From contig NW_024729710.1 in the NCBI RefSeq assembly GCF_018991925.1, positions 266,001 to 330,000 on the forward strand: 64,000 nucleotides of DNA, in the 5' to 3' direction. Source of the DNA: Homarus americanus. Lineage: Eukaryota; Arthropoda; Malacostraca; Decapoda; Nephropidae. The notes under the pieces were generated by a model. The model had not been told where the DNA came from and ran no database searches. It saw only the letters and a program-made list of their open reading frames with translations. The position numbers were made by a program, and so were the translations under genes. Within the stretch, counting starts at the first letter, position 1; every line of letters starts with the position of its first letter. Of the stretch, positions 1 through 11,564 are shown piece after piece.

Positions 1-275
1 CAGTCTATGGCAAAGGACGACTCATGTATTGGTTTCGTCGTTAAATAGTCGTCACACCTTTACCTGTGATTCCCTATACTCAGGTGATATGGCACGACCA
101 GAATAAAACTCCAGGTTAATCACTTTTTGAAATTTTATATATCAATGAGATCTTTCGGTAAGGGTCACTGTGCTCACCGGGAGAAAGAGAACGTGTAATT
201 GGGCGTAAAAATCTTCCCCACTGCACTGATGTATTCTTTGAAATGAAGTATGAACAGACAGACACGAGGTGAGGT

Positions 276-278
<3 letters not shown>

Positions 279-334
<56 letters not shown>
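279..334. repeat. (GT)n microsatellite
   Basis: Uninterrupted GT dinucleotides, about 28 copies. The reverse strand reads as poly Thr-His in two frames, which explains the open frames across it. The 1-278 flank shows no recognisable gene. Confidence 0.97.
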
Positions 335-336
<2 letters not shown>

Positions 337-1052
337 TAGAATCCCAACCTCCCCCCAATAAAACATGACACATCAGTATTCCCTTAAAAAAGGTCAAAAA
401 GGTCAACATTAACGAACGAGGTCAGATCCAAAACTCAAATACACAAGTTTTAGAATTACGCGGCCATATGTTTACCGCCTGCAAAGCTCTCTTGCATAAA
501 TTTTCCCTCCCACAAACTGCATTGTTAGACTCCGGCCTCATCTATTTGCATTGCTGCTCACCAAAGTCAAGCACTGAATGTTTCAAACGTTTGACGCTTT
601 TTTCACTTCTAATTTTTTTTTTCTTTTTTTTTTCTCTTTTTTTAAGTCTAAAACATTTCCGGAAAATCTACCAACAATTCTTAGTCACATGTCCTGTACA
701 GTCTGGGGGATACAACGGTAAAATCCTGGGTTTTTTTTGGTGGACTGCTATTTTGTAGGTAATTTTAACTCGTATAGTAGGACAGAGTTTACTTTTTATA
801 ACCGTAGATAAATATATTAAGTCATTATAGTAATTACCCACCACCATGATAGTGTTATATTTAAGTTGCTTTTATGAGCCAAAACAACCAGTTATAACAC
901 TTAGTCACAATATACAACAACCACAATAATAACAGCTATAGAAGTCATGGCTAGAAACACTACAAATAAATGTTCAACAACTACAGCTGCTATAATTACA
1001 ACAACAAATACATTCACAACAAGTATAATAATTAAACCGGTCATTATAACAT
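335..1052. other. Intergenic, no gene seen
   Basis: AT-rich unique-looking sequence with T-rich tracts around 610-645 and CAA/ACA-rich DNA at about 900-1030. A 96-codon plus-strand open frame at 468-758 crosses the T-rich tract and looks like chance. Confidence 0.6.
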
Positions 1053-1086
1053 CATACATACATACATACATACATACACACACACC
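1053..1086. repeat. (CATA)n/(CA)n microsatellite
   Basis: About six CATA tetramers grading into CA dinucleotides, a compound microsatellite. Confidence 0.93.
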
Positions 1087-2509
1087 TCACCAGTCATGAC
1101 GCATTATGAGCCTTGTTATACAGTAAATATCCCTTCGTGTTGACACTTGGATCAGACTGACGTTTGGCAAGGCTCATTATCATATTAATTAGGTAATTAG
1201 CTTAATGATCCCTGAGACCTCCTGTCTGGTAAACCTTGGTATTATAATGGCTCGAGCAAGTGGAGTAGTCTCATTGAGGAACAACTCGATCTCTGGGCTG
1301 GAGTGAATCGTCTTCCTCCTCCAATATATTAACCATTCACTCGCATTATAAACTAGATTGAGATGTTGATTTGATTATAGGGTCTTGTATCCTCATGTAC
1401 CACGACCATATAGTGATGGTAAGTTCTCCTGTATAAATTTAGTAACATATTTATAAAGTTAGGTCTTTTTTGAGGGTGTGAAAACCTACGATACTACCAT
1501 ATTTGTTGTAGGTTTCCGTAAAGTTCAGTACCGATGTTGTTAACTACGATTACTTCTACGGTTGTATTACCACTACAGCAACAATAATCAACAATCTTAA
1601 TAACTAATATATTTTCTCTCATCTACAACAATATAAACTGCATCCACAACAACAACAAACACAACATTTTAAAAACAAACTCGAAACCTAATTTAATCTC
1701 ATCTACAACCATAACCACGACACCAAAAACACAATTAACAACCACAACTACAGTACAACAACCAATATAACTCAAAAATAACAACAAATTCTCACTTTAA
1801 CCTAAATCCACTTATTACAATTCTACAACCAAAGCAGAAAACAAACACGATGAAAAAACAACAACACAGGGAATAGTTTCACGTAATTTCAACTTTGGCT
1901 TAAAAAAAAAAATCCACCTTGTTTTATATTATAGAAGGGTAGTATAATTGGGAGTAAACACCAGAAATATTATATTAAAATACCTGCCACTGTTATAGAA
2001 TATTATTAGCTTCATTAGTTATGTAAATATTATAATCCTCTCGTTAAAACACAATTCAGTTTGGTGTTTTTTTTTTTTTTAGATTTGGGCTGTGATGAAT
2101 TTTGTTTCATGTCCTTATATATGTTTTATCATCTTGTTATTATTATGTTTTTATCTGATTATTAGTTTATCTTTTTATTAGTTTATCTGTTTATTAGTTT
2201 AGCCGCTTTATCATAACCTGTTATTCAATGAAATGGAAACACCGTGAGTACAATAAATTAATCTTTTACGTATGATATCTTAACTCTTTGATTTTGATGG
2301 CTAATTACCCTGAGTACGATGATATTGTACTCTGGAGGTTAAATCACTGTACTCACTGGGTTTATTAACTGTTGCAAAGGAATTTTTTGTATTTTTTTCT
2401 TACTCTTCGTTAATTTATTGATGAATGTTATAATATTTGACTAATTCCTTGTTTAAAGTCACGCGATGATAGGAAAGTCACATGTGGTTATCGGAGTTCC
2501 TGTGTTATC
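1087..2509. other. Intergenic, no gene seen
   Basis: AT-rich sequence. The 1555-1800 part is rich in CAA/ACA words on the plus strand, an eroded trinucleotide-like tract. A 14-base T run lies near 2070. No coding signal was recognised. Confidence 0.55.
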
Positions 2510-2690
2510 ATGATATAAGACACGATATAAGTCACGCCAGGTCATGATAGGTCACGACAGGTCACCATATAGATCACCATATAGGTCCTGACAGGTCACG
2601 GCAGGGTACGATATAAATCACGACAGGTTACGATATAGATCACGACAGGTCACGATATAGATCACGACAGGTCACGACAGGTCACCTACA
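2510..2690. repeat. Irregular minisatellite of AGGTCA / GATCACGA words
   Basis: Alternating words GGTCACGA, TATAGATCAC and GACAGGTCAC recur in an irregular 10-22 bp period. Several AGGTCA hexamers are spaced by four bases (AGGTCA-TGAT-AGGTCA-CGAC-AGGTCA near 2540-2565), the DR4 arrangement of nuclear-receptor half-sites. Whether this is more than repeat chemistry is unknown. Confidence 0.85.
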
Positions 2691-3236
2691 AAAGATAAAC
2701 TACTGGAACGAGGTTGTTAAGCTGTTTCCTCGCTGTGGTCACCAGATTACCTCACATAAATATTCCCGTTTTGTTAGTAGTAATCTCTCGTGCTAAGTTA
2801 ATTAAATTGTCGTCTTATATGTAGCTCGGTCACTTCTGTCCGGAATCATTACCAAAACGAGCTTGTATATCTGTAATTTGCATATCTGCCTCACAAAACT
2901 AATTACTTTTCTGGTCTCCTGGTAAATAATTATCCCATTAGTTTAGCAAATGTCATCCTGTGCAAGGTTTAGTATCAGGTGTAATGCTATGATGAAGATT
3001 TTATGGGATTGAGATATTTAATTTATTTTACTTTTCACTTTATAAATTATTTAACACTGAGGTACAGAAGTCACATGAACATAACGCTTGCCTCTTCACT
3101 TATGTTCTTTACAATGTTTACTGAAGTTTGGTTTCGTATATTGTAAAGGAAGGAGTTTTTTTTAGCATAGTTTCTCAAAATATCTGTACAGCTCAGACAA
3201 AATGAGGAATGTTGAAAGGATGGACACGGCAGAAGG

Positions 3237-3240
<4 letters not shown>
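2691..3240. other. Intergenic, no gene seen
   Basis: AT-rich, no repeat structure or coding potential recognised. Confidence 0.55.

Positions 3241-3289
<49 letters not shown>
3241..3289. repeat. (GA)n microsatellite
   Basis: About 24 uninterrupted AG dinucleotides. Confidence 0.97.
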
Positions 3290-4074
3290 CTGACCATAGT
3301 ACCAGCAGTATTAAAAAGATGTGAACGTCGACTCACGGTACAAGAGTAAGGAACAAATTGGTAGGAAAAGTAATGACTCGCTTGAGGGGGGGAAATACTT
3401 GGCCGGGAATAGGATGACCAGAATTAGAAAGACAGAATCATGGACTTGTATAAATATTAACTCGTGAGCAGAGAACTGACCATAGTCTGCTCACGTAGTA
3501 TAAATATAATAAAATAATGAAGTTAATTTGAAGGTGGGAATAAGGAGTCAAGATCAAGGAGGAGAGAGGTGATGGATGCTTTAGAAGTGAGGATGATGGA
3601 TAACCAGGTAAGCAGCAGGAGGAGTGTGTGTGTATACTGTATGTTTGGTGAGTTTAATGTCCAGTGATATATGGTGAAGGATGTGATGTTCCTTGGTGAT
3701 GTTACAGCGTGTGGCGAGGGAACAGAAAACTAGTTGCGGGATCTTGATGTGGAAGAAAATTATCACATCGGAATACATTTTTTACATTAGTATGAATGAC
3801 AGAGAATGAAGGGAAAATGTATGTACTGTATATGTTTGAGTATAAATCCATTATATATGAAAAATATATATGCTTTCGAAATACTCTAGCATGTATTCTT
3901 ATTCGAGTTGCGTGAAAAAAAAGTATTCTGAATTTCCTAAAAGTCATTCACGGTTCAATAGCTTTTGTCACTACGCTCAGCATGATTCGTGGTTCACAAT
4001 AGTCCTGCAAATTTTGGTTCAATAGATAGAATCGAAGTTGAGTTACCACTTGTAAAAAAAAAATAATATATGGA
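3290..4074. other. Intergenic, no gene seen
   Basis: Mixed AT-rich sequence. Short minus-strand open frames at 3581-3947 overlap in different frames, lack recognisable motifs, and are treated as chance. Confidence 0.5.
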
Positions 4075-4263
4075 AAGGTATCGCGAAGTTATAAAAGGTA
4101 TCGCGAAGTTATAAAAGGTATCGCGAAGTTATGAAAGGTATCGCGAAGTTATGAAAGGTATCGCGAAGTTATAAAAGGTATCGCGAAGTTATGAAAGGTA
4201 TCGCGAAGTTATGAAAGGTATCGCGAAATTATAAAAGGTATCGCGAAGTTATAAAAGGTATCG
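4075..4263. repeat. 20-bp minisatellite with a TCGCGA palindrome in each unit
   Basis: Nine consecutive exactly 20-base units, TCGCGAAGTTATAAAAGGTA, start at 4081, 4101 and so on to 4241. Variation is nearly confined to ATAAAA versus ATGAAA, plus one AAATT unit at 4221. Every unit carries the TCGCGA palindrome with two CpGs, in an otherwise AT-rich setting. The final unit breaks off after TCG at 4263. Confidence 0.97.
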
Positions 4264-4452
4264 TAATAATAGTTACGAGACAATACACGCGGGAAGAACA
4301 GAGACGGTCGTTAGCTGCGATACCCAAGAATATTGTTAATTATTTTGGCTCGAGGCTGCAATACGACCAGTGGTGATGTCTATCGTAAACATTTTTTTTT
4401 CTTGTCCCAATGTCTTGTCATAAACAAAATTGTCTGTCTTTTATGTCTTTCG

Positions 4453-4454
<2 letters not shown>

Positions 4455-4528
<74 letters not shown>
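4455..4528. repeat. (GT)n microsatellite
   Basis: About 37 uninterrupted GT units. It accounts for the poly-Cys/Val open frame here. Confidence 0.97.
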
Positions 4529-4529
<1 letters not shown>

Positions 4530-5423
4530 ACTTACATCAACGTAAATAAAGGACAGATTTGGCTTCCTGAATATTTGATGATATTTGGATGGTGTTGCAC
4601 TTACTTCATTAACCGCTGAGAGTTTTGAGTTATTGAAGCACTATGAAAATATGCATTAGTAACAATTACTTTATCATTTATATATACAATGGTTAAGGTT
4701 GTTGTGTTGTGTGGGGCTAAAGTATAGTGAACGGTTAAAGACCCTAGATGCTGAAGTACATTGATACATTAAACACCATTAATAATGACTTGGTTGACGA
4801 CAGGTTTAGTGAAGTTGTTAATGACGAGGTTCAAGAGAATGGTCGCGGGAAGCCCCCTTGGAGGATGCCATTCTCAAAGGTTGACGTAATTTAACCCTGA
4901 CTTGACACTACCTGAAGTAGTCGTCAAAACAAGCTGATGGTAAAACCTTTTAATTGCTGGAACAGACAATGTCAGGCTAGGAGGCATATTCCAGGTCAAA
5001 GGCGCGTCTCTTATTAATATTATGGAAGGTGGTGATATTTTCAGCAACGTAAAAACTCGGGTTATAAGCACTTCACCGTTTACACTGTCCACAGTGCTTC
5101 ACACAGAGCCCCGCTGAGTGGGTCGTAACCTGACAAAGACTCGTTTAAAGTTATCTTGGCATCTCTTAAAGCCGGAAATAAAAAATTACTTGATATAAGA
5201 AAACGATGTAAACGTATATACGCAGAACGCTCACACACACGCCTGGTTATGTACACAGACACAAATATATTCACAGACCATTACTCCCGGGGCGGGGATG
5301 AGAGACAGTTACCCATCTGCTGCACACTGCCACAAGAGGGAGCCACAAGAAGTTCCACCAGAACAAATTTGCATGCAGGGAGAGGCACACTGCACATCAT
5401 ATAAGGAAAACGTCCTCCGCACT
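4529..5423. other. Intergenic, no gene seen
   Basis: Unique-looking sequence of moderate GC. Several 60-80 codon frames overlap on both strands (4874-5404), which is not the pattern of one real gene. None was recognised. Confidence 0.5.
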
Positions 5424-5479
5424 CAATTGCATCTGTCCAAACTTAATATTATGTTGCAGGAGAGCATGCAGATGCAATT
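5424..5479. other. Perfect 11-bp stem-loop
   Basis: AATTGCATCTG at 5424-5434 is the exact reverse complement of CAGATGCAATT at 5469-5479, separated by 34 bases. The loop side shows little further pairing, so it is not a convincing microRNA precursor. It may be a small foldback remnant or coincidence. Confidence 0.5.
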
Positions 5480-5685
5480 TCCCAGCATTTATTGAATTCT
5501 ATCACCAGTCTCCTTTAAGGGAAAAAACTGTTCTGCTCAGCCTGCGTTCACCCGGAAAATAACACGGCACTTTTTGTGTGATGATTGGAGCTGAAATAAT
5601 GATAGATATTAACATTGTACCACTGAAAGTATTGTATTATTTTTTATGTTATTAATGTTCATGAAATCAACATAATTACTTTTAG

Positions 5686-5984
5686 AGGAGGTGGGGGGAG
5701 GGGCAGGTGCCACTGTCCGCCTTAAACCAAAAGATCTGGGTAAACTTGAACAGTACATAGACGAGAGTGTGAAGCAGTATCTCATGGGGGTTATGTACGG
5801 AAAAAACATCTCTTCTTATTGCCTGCGGGAAGCAATACAAACAACTCTCACAACGACGCGGAAAAAAAGTGAATCAAGCTATTTGGAAGTTTGGGGGAAG
5901 ATGGTTGGGTATACGCAGATAAGGTCCGGTGAAAGGAGTCAATTTGTGTCGAGTGAGAGAAGTAATACTGTTTACACTCGGGCA
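5686..5984 (+). CDS. Possible internal exon of an unrecognised gene
   Basis: An open frame of about 149 codons runs through 5691-6140 with no simple-repeat content. Its N-terminal half (codons about 8-35) looks protein-like: a basic LKPKDLGKLEQYIDESVKQY stretch that should form an amphipathic helix. A T-rich tract ending in AG at 5684-5685 is a fair splice acceptor, and CAG/GTAAAC at 5982-5990 is a strong donor. Together they bound a 299-nt exon with no in-frame stop. No start codon is required if it is internal. I recognise no domain. It could equally be a chance open frame in a moderately GC-rich patch; the C-terminal part (after about codon 60) is less protein-like. Confidence 0.25.
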
Positions 5985-7655
5985 GGTAAACTTAATAATG
6001 TGTTCAGTGAATATTGTTGTGATGTTGTCGTATGTGATAATGTGTCTGTTCGTCTTGAAGGTTTAGGCTGTGTCGTGTCGTGTCGTGTTGTGCTTCACTG
6101 TCCTCCCACAACTCCTCCAATAATCTCTGTGGTCTATTAAAAAAAATTGTCACCGGAGCATAAAATTATTATACAAATATGTAAAGTAATGCCACTGATG
6201 TTCCTCATAACTGTTGTACATTCTTGCTGACGTGTCGATAATATATCTCGCCATCATCAGACCTATAACACATGAAATAATTTACAGTAGAATAAATATT
6301 GAAAAAAAAAATCTGTAATTTAGTTTATTACATAATGGATACAATTTCTTTCTTCATTCATTCTCTTGTCATTCCTTGGGCGTGATCTATGTACTGTACT
6401 AGTTTTGTTGCTCCTAGATTAACACTAACCTAGTCTTATTGCTTATTCGGTAGTTAATCGTTGTGTTTTCCCCAGGCATACAATGTACTACTCCCCAACA
6501 ACGTCCTTATTTCCGTCTCCAGAAGCATTAATTAATCCTTGAACTCGTCCACTTAACTCACTTAACCCAGCCTTAGTCACTTAGGATCATAATTCTTACA
6601 TTCACTCTTCTCACTCCTAATTCTTTCTCCATCCACTTTCTAACACGCAAGATCCCTAAACTACCTCCCAGATCTACTTCCCTCCCGGTAGACTGTGTAC
6701 CTGTCGTTCGTATGATTGATCTTTTGTACACATCAGACCTCGAGCCTTCTAAGGTTCAGTGTTTCCACAACCTTACCTGCATCGTACTAACACTCGGGTC
6801 TGAATCCAGGTCTGTTGTGTTGTTTAGTTTTGATCACCGTAATTTTTTATGACATTTATTATTATAGTATATGGGCGACTTTTGTAGGCCAAGTTTCAGT
6901 GGTTGAGTAGCCATGTTTGCTAAATTTGGGTAAAGAACAGAACAGGACCCCCCCACACCACCTGACCCACCACAACCAGCTACATGGAGAACCCTTCTAT
7001 GCCCAACTTGGCACTAAAGCTGTCCGCGGTATTATTCGTTTGATGATGGAGAAGCCTCTCAGGGCGCTACCACTGAGTTCCGCACTTGCAGAGCGACACC
7101 CCAGAAAACACAGCGGGAACTAGGGAAAGAACACATACACAGCTCTGGTGTCCCGATTACTATAAAGCACGTTGGAGCAAAGTTTGTTCTCCTTATCGCC
7201 AACTTACAAGGTGTGAATAGCTGGCAAGGCAAGGTTGGAACTCCCTGAGATAATTAACGATAGTACACACACACACACACACACACAAAGCCACCTCTCG
7301 CTCCATTAGAAGTCCTTTACGCCGGAGGCTTCTGTTCCCTGTTGATATTGCCGTCTGAACAACATTCCTCATAACCCAGACTCATTAGGCTGTCACAACC
7401 ACACATTTGAAAGACTCTCTCCCACTTATATTTACTCTCCCCAAAACCTCATATATCTTCCCCTCTTTGCTGCAAGTTTTCCGACAGTGTGAGATCCTGC
7501 TAGTTGAAAGTCCCTCAAACACGCCTCTCTTCCATCTCTACCTGACACGCTGTACTTAAGTCGTGGTGGTAACGATTTAGAACTGTCGATTTTTTGTGTT
7601 TTAGTTGTGGGTGAAAAACTTGCTATCTTATCTGTAAGTGCTCTTGATTATACAT
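5985..7655. other. Intergenic with short AC run
   Basis: No gene recognised. GTGTC pentamers repeat at 6069-6090. An (AC)11 run lies at 7266-7287. The plus frame at 6917-7123 is short and unrecognised. Confidence 0.5.
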
Positions 7656-7785
7656 ATTTGTTTTCTTTCTTTCTTCTTCATCATCTTCTTTCTTTCTCCT
7701 TCTTTCTTATTTCTTTCTCCTTCTTTCTTCCTCTTCTTCCCCTTCTTTCTTCCTCTTCTTCTCCTTCCTCCTCCTCCTCCTCCAA
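7656..7785. repeat. TTC/CTT/TCC pyrimidine tract
   Basis: About 130 bases almost purely pyrimidine, TTTC and CTTC words passing into (TCC)n at its 3' end. It explains the Phe/Leu/Ser-rich open frame at 7607-7816. Confidence 0.9.
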
Positions 7786-8053
7786 AGGACACATACCACA
7801 GAGGACGATAACCTAACTAGTTCAAAGAATAAAAATCATCTCTCGTTTTTACTCTAATTTTTAACTTCGAGGAGAGACCCTAGAGGACAACCTTAACTGG
7901 AGGACAACCCTAACGCTTAAGTGCTGGCTGAACACTACCATCTCAAGGGACACTTAACTCTCTGGTGCGTGGCGGTGGTCAAGGTCTGTTGGTCGTCCAC
8001 TGTCCACTTATTTCTTATCGCCCTTACCATCCTTTAACCACTTAAAAAGAAAG

Positions 8054-8098
<45 letters not shown>

Positions 8099-8122
8099 AC
8101 ACACACATACATACACACACAA
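8054..8122. repeat. (AC)n microsatellite with CATA interruptions
   Basis: AC dinucleotides interrupted by ATAC near 8092 and 8108-8113. Confidence 0.95.
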
Positions 8123-8349
8123 TTTTCTCCTCTATTGTTGTGAAGGTATTGTCTGGCTAAATGTATGGTGTAAGGAATTGTGTAGGGCGTGGTGTATTGT
8201 GTATAGTATTGTGGTTGTATTGTGTATGAATGTTATACGACTGTACCATACGTGTGAGTGTTAATTTACGATACAGACTTTGGTACAGTGTGAGGAAAGT
8301 AGTTATGGAAATTCATTACTTATTGGAGAGGTATTGGAAATGTGTATAG

Positions 8350-8486
8350 GCCCGAGGGGGGGGAGAGGGAGAGGAGGAAGGGAAGGAGGAAGAAGGGAAG
8401 GGAAGGAAGAGCAGGAGGGAGAAGAAGAAGAGGAGGAGGAGGAGGTGGGTGGAGTTACCTGTTGTGTGTGTGTGTGTGTGTGTGTA
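8350..8486. repeat. Purine tract followed by (GT)n
   Basis: 8354-8443 is an almost pure G/A tract of GGA and GAA words; 8463-8486 is a (GT)12 run. The open frames here are Gly/Arg/Glu low complexity. Confidence 0.92.
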
Positions 8487-8615
8487 AGTTAATTAAGAAA
8501 AGTGTACTGTACTGTGTGTCTGAGCTTCTCTATATAGTTTCATTACCTTTTCTATACATTTCCAATTCCCTTCTCCACGTTCAGTATTCCTCTTTCCCCA
8601 CATTTTCACACGCAT

Positions 8616-8966
8616 ATAGATCTTCCTCTTCCACATTCTAACACATTCAGATCTTCCTCCTCCACATTCTAACACATTCAGATCTTCTTCCGCATTCTAA
8701 AACATATAGATCCTCTTTCTCCACATTCTAACACTTTCAGATCTTCCTCCTCCACATTCTAACACATTCAGATCTTCCTCCTCCACATTCTAACACATTC
8801 AGATCTTCCTCCTCCACATTCTAACACATTCAGATCTTCCTCCTCCACATTCTAACACATTCAGATCTTCCTCCTCCACATTCTAACACATTCAGATCTT
8901 CCTCCTCCACATTCTAACACATTCAGATCTTCCTCCTCCACATTCTAACACATTCAGATCTTCCTC
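8616..8966. repeat. 31-bp minisatellite, about 11 copies
   Basis: The unit (one copy at 8731-8761 in this phase) joins CAGATCTTCCTCCTCCAC to ATTCTAACACATT. Central units are nearly identical. The first few are diverged or shortened (CTCTTCC, CTTCC variants near 8625-8720), the pattern expected when recent expansion is central or 3'. Each unit carries AGATCT. Confidence 0.96.
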
Positions 8967-9154
8967 TAAGGTATTACATGGAAACAATATATAGAATTTA
9001 GTCTTATCATATTACAATTTTTTTTTTATTTCCTTTTATTTTCAAGTCTTTCCTATTCTTAATTTCCCTGAGGATTAGCTGCTTTTTTGCCCGAAGGTAT
9101 GAAGTGTGTGTGGGGGGGGGGGTGTTCAAGGCTTCGAAAAGTACTGTAGTTAAA

Positions 9155-9294
9155 GCATTTATTGTGTTTGAGTGCTAGTTAGGACCGTGTATTGTGTATG
9201 AGAGCTAGTTAAGAGCGTGTATTGTGTATGAGAGCTAGTTAAGAGCGTGTATTGTATATGAGAGCTAGTTAAGAGCGTGTATTGTGTATGAGAG
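9155..9294. repeat. 30-bp minisatellite, about 4.5 copies
   Basis: Repeats of GAGCGTGTATTGTGTATGAG followed by AGCTAGTTAA. A poly-G run of ten precedes it at 9113-9122. Confidence 0.93.
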
Positions 9295-9420
9295 AATGTA
9301 ATATGTCTTAGTATACTCTTCGTATGACATTTATTGAGGTATGCCTTACGGGGAATGTATTGTGAGAGGGAAATCTATAAACAGAGTAACTATAGAGAGC
9401 AAGAGTAAAAAGACCATTAT

Positions 9421-9540
9421 GCTCTTGTGACGTAATGCTTGCTATTGTGACGTAATGCTTGCTATTGTGACGTAATGCTTGCTATTGTGACGTAATACTT
9501 GCTATTGTGACGTAATGCTTGCTATTGTGACGTAGTGCTT
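9421..9540. repeat. 20-bp minisatellite with TGACGTAA in each unit
   Basis: Six exact 20-base units, GCTATTGTGACGTAATGCTT, differing by one or two bases. Each carries TGACGTAA, resembling a CRE/ATF (bZIP) half-palindrome. Binding is only an inference from the word. Confidence 0.97.
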
Positions 9541-9815
9541 GCTTGTATAGGGGTAAAGAAATCGTTCATCTTCTCCCGTTTGTGTTATAACGTACTAATG
9601 GGGCTTTTCAACTTTTCTGGTCTTTGAAAGCAGGAATATCACTCTTTGTTTCCACCTCATATAAGAATTTGAAACATTTTAGGAAAGTTTTTGTTATGTT
9701 TAGTCTGTAATTTGTGTTTAGTTTTGGTTGAATGTTTGATATAGTTGCTTTTAATGTTATGGTTTATGTATTTTTCTAATTCGTCCAGTTAAATCATGTG
9801 TTTGATGTTTGCTTT

Positions 9816-9849
<34 letters not shown>

Positions 9850-10444
9850 CATTCTAGTCATTCAGGTAAAGAATCTAAAGCATTATTGGAGTAAATATTT
9901 TCACGTTTTTATTGCTATTAATTATAAAACATAAAAAAGATTATTCCTTGTTTATTCTAATTACATAAATAAAAACAAAAATCCACTGATACTGAATAGG
10001 CTGACATAAGGAAAAACCTGAGACATCTCCCCCAGGTTGTGTAAAAAGCGTTCAGCAATTTTCATCACAAACCTCTTTACCAAGATTAAAATTCCTTGTC
10101 ACCATTACTCAGAATATTTCGTCTTTAGTCTGTATACATGAGCATTAAGACGATCTAATCCTATCTTGTTGTTTTTCTTCTTAATCCTGTGAAGTATATA
10201 TCATGTTCCATCCTGTTCTTCTCGTAGACTAATGCTGCTGAGTGTATTGAGTCATGTGTTTAGTTCAGAGTCTGACGACGACCTAATGACGTCACGTTTT
10301 GATTACCATGATGCATTCTGGGAACAATAAGGCTTTTCGCTTCACCCGGGACAGCTGGAAGGAAAGTGGAGATTAGTAAAAAAGCCTCTGAGGGTCTGTG
10401 TGGTGTGTGTTTGTGTGTGTGTGCGTTTAGGGTGGCCAATAGGA
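9541..10444. other. Intergenic with (GATA)n
   Basis: (GATA)7-8 microsatellite at 9819-9849. The rest is AT-rich with no gene recognised; a GT-rich stretch lies at about 10395-10425. Confidence 0.6.
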
Positions 10445-11165
<721 letters not shown>

Positions 11166-11357
11166 TGGAGTAGTCTCAAACACGATTTTTTACTCGTTAT
11201 AACCACCGAGAATGATGTGGCTATTAAATTTTTATACTGATAAGTTGTTGAGTAAAAGTAATATATAGGCTATAGCCTTAGTTGTGGTTAAATCTTGTCA
11301 TAATAGTTCCGTTTACTAATAACAAAAATACGTCGAGAGTTTTTGGTTCCCTGTGCA

Positions 11358-11457
11358 CAATTTTCAGCCTGAGACGTCCACGTGTCCAGCAAGACGTGTG
11401 GCATATTTGTTGAGGGACGCCCAGGAGCTACCAGTCTGGGCGTCGAGCTGAATATTG
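11358..11457. repeat. Nested inverted repeats (small foldback)
   Basis: Inner arms GACGCCCAG (11416-11424) and CTGGGCGTC (11436-11444) are perfectly complementary with an 11-base loop. Outer arms CAATTTTCAGC (11358-11368) and GCTGAATATTG (11447-11457) pair at 10 of 11 positions. It sits just before a long AT run. This could be a short foldback element or a structured RNA, but no family is recognised. Confidence 0.6.
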
Positions 11458-11477
11458 AGTAAAACCGACCAAGTGTA

Positions 11478-11479
<2 letters not shown>

Positions 11480-11563
<84 letters not shown>
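11480..11563. repeat. (AT)n microsatellite, about 42 copies
   Basis: Uninterrupted TA dinucleotides, second AT run within 500 bp. Confidence 0.98.

Positions 11564-11564
<1 letters not shown>

Noticed and set aside
4075..4263. CRISPR array
   Set aside because: Units are contiguous with no unique spacers, and the context is eukaryotic.
5424..5479. microRNA hairpin
   Set aside because: Only 11 bp pair; the inner 34 bases do not extend the stem as in a microRNA precursor.
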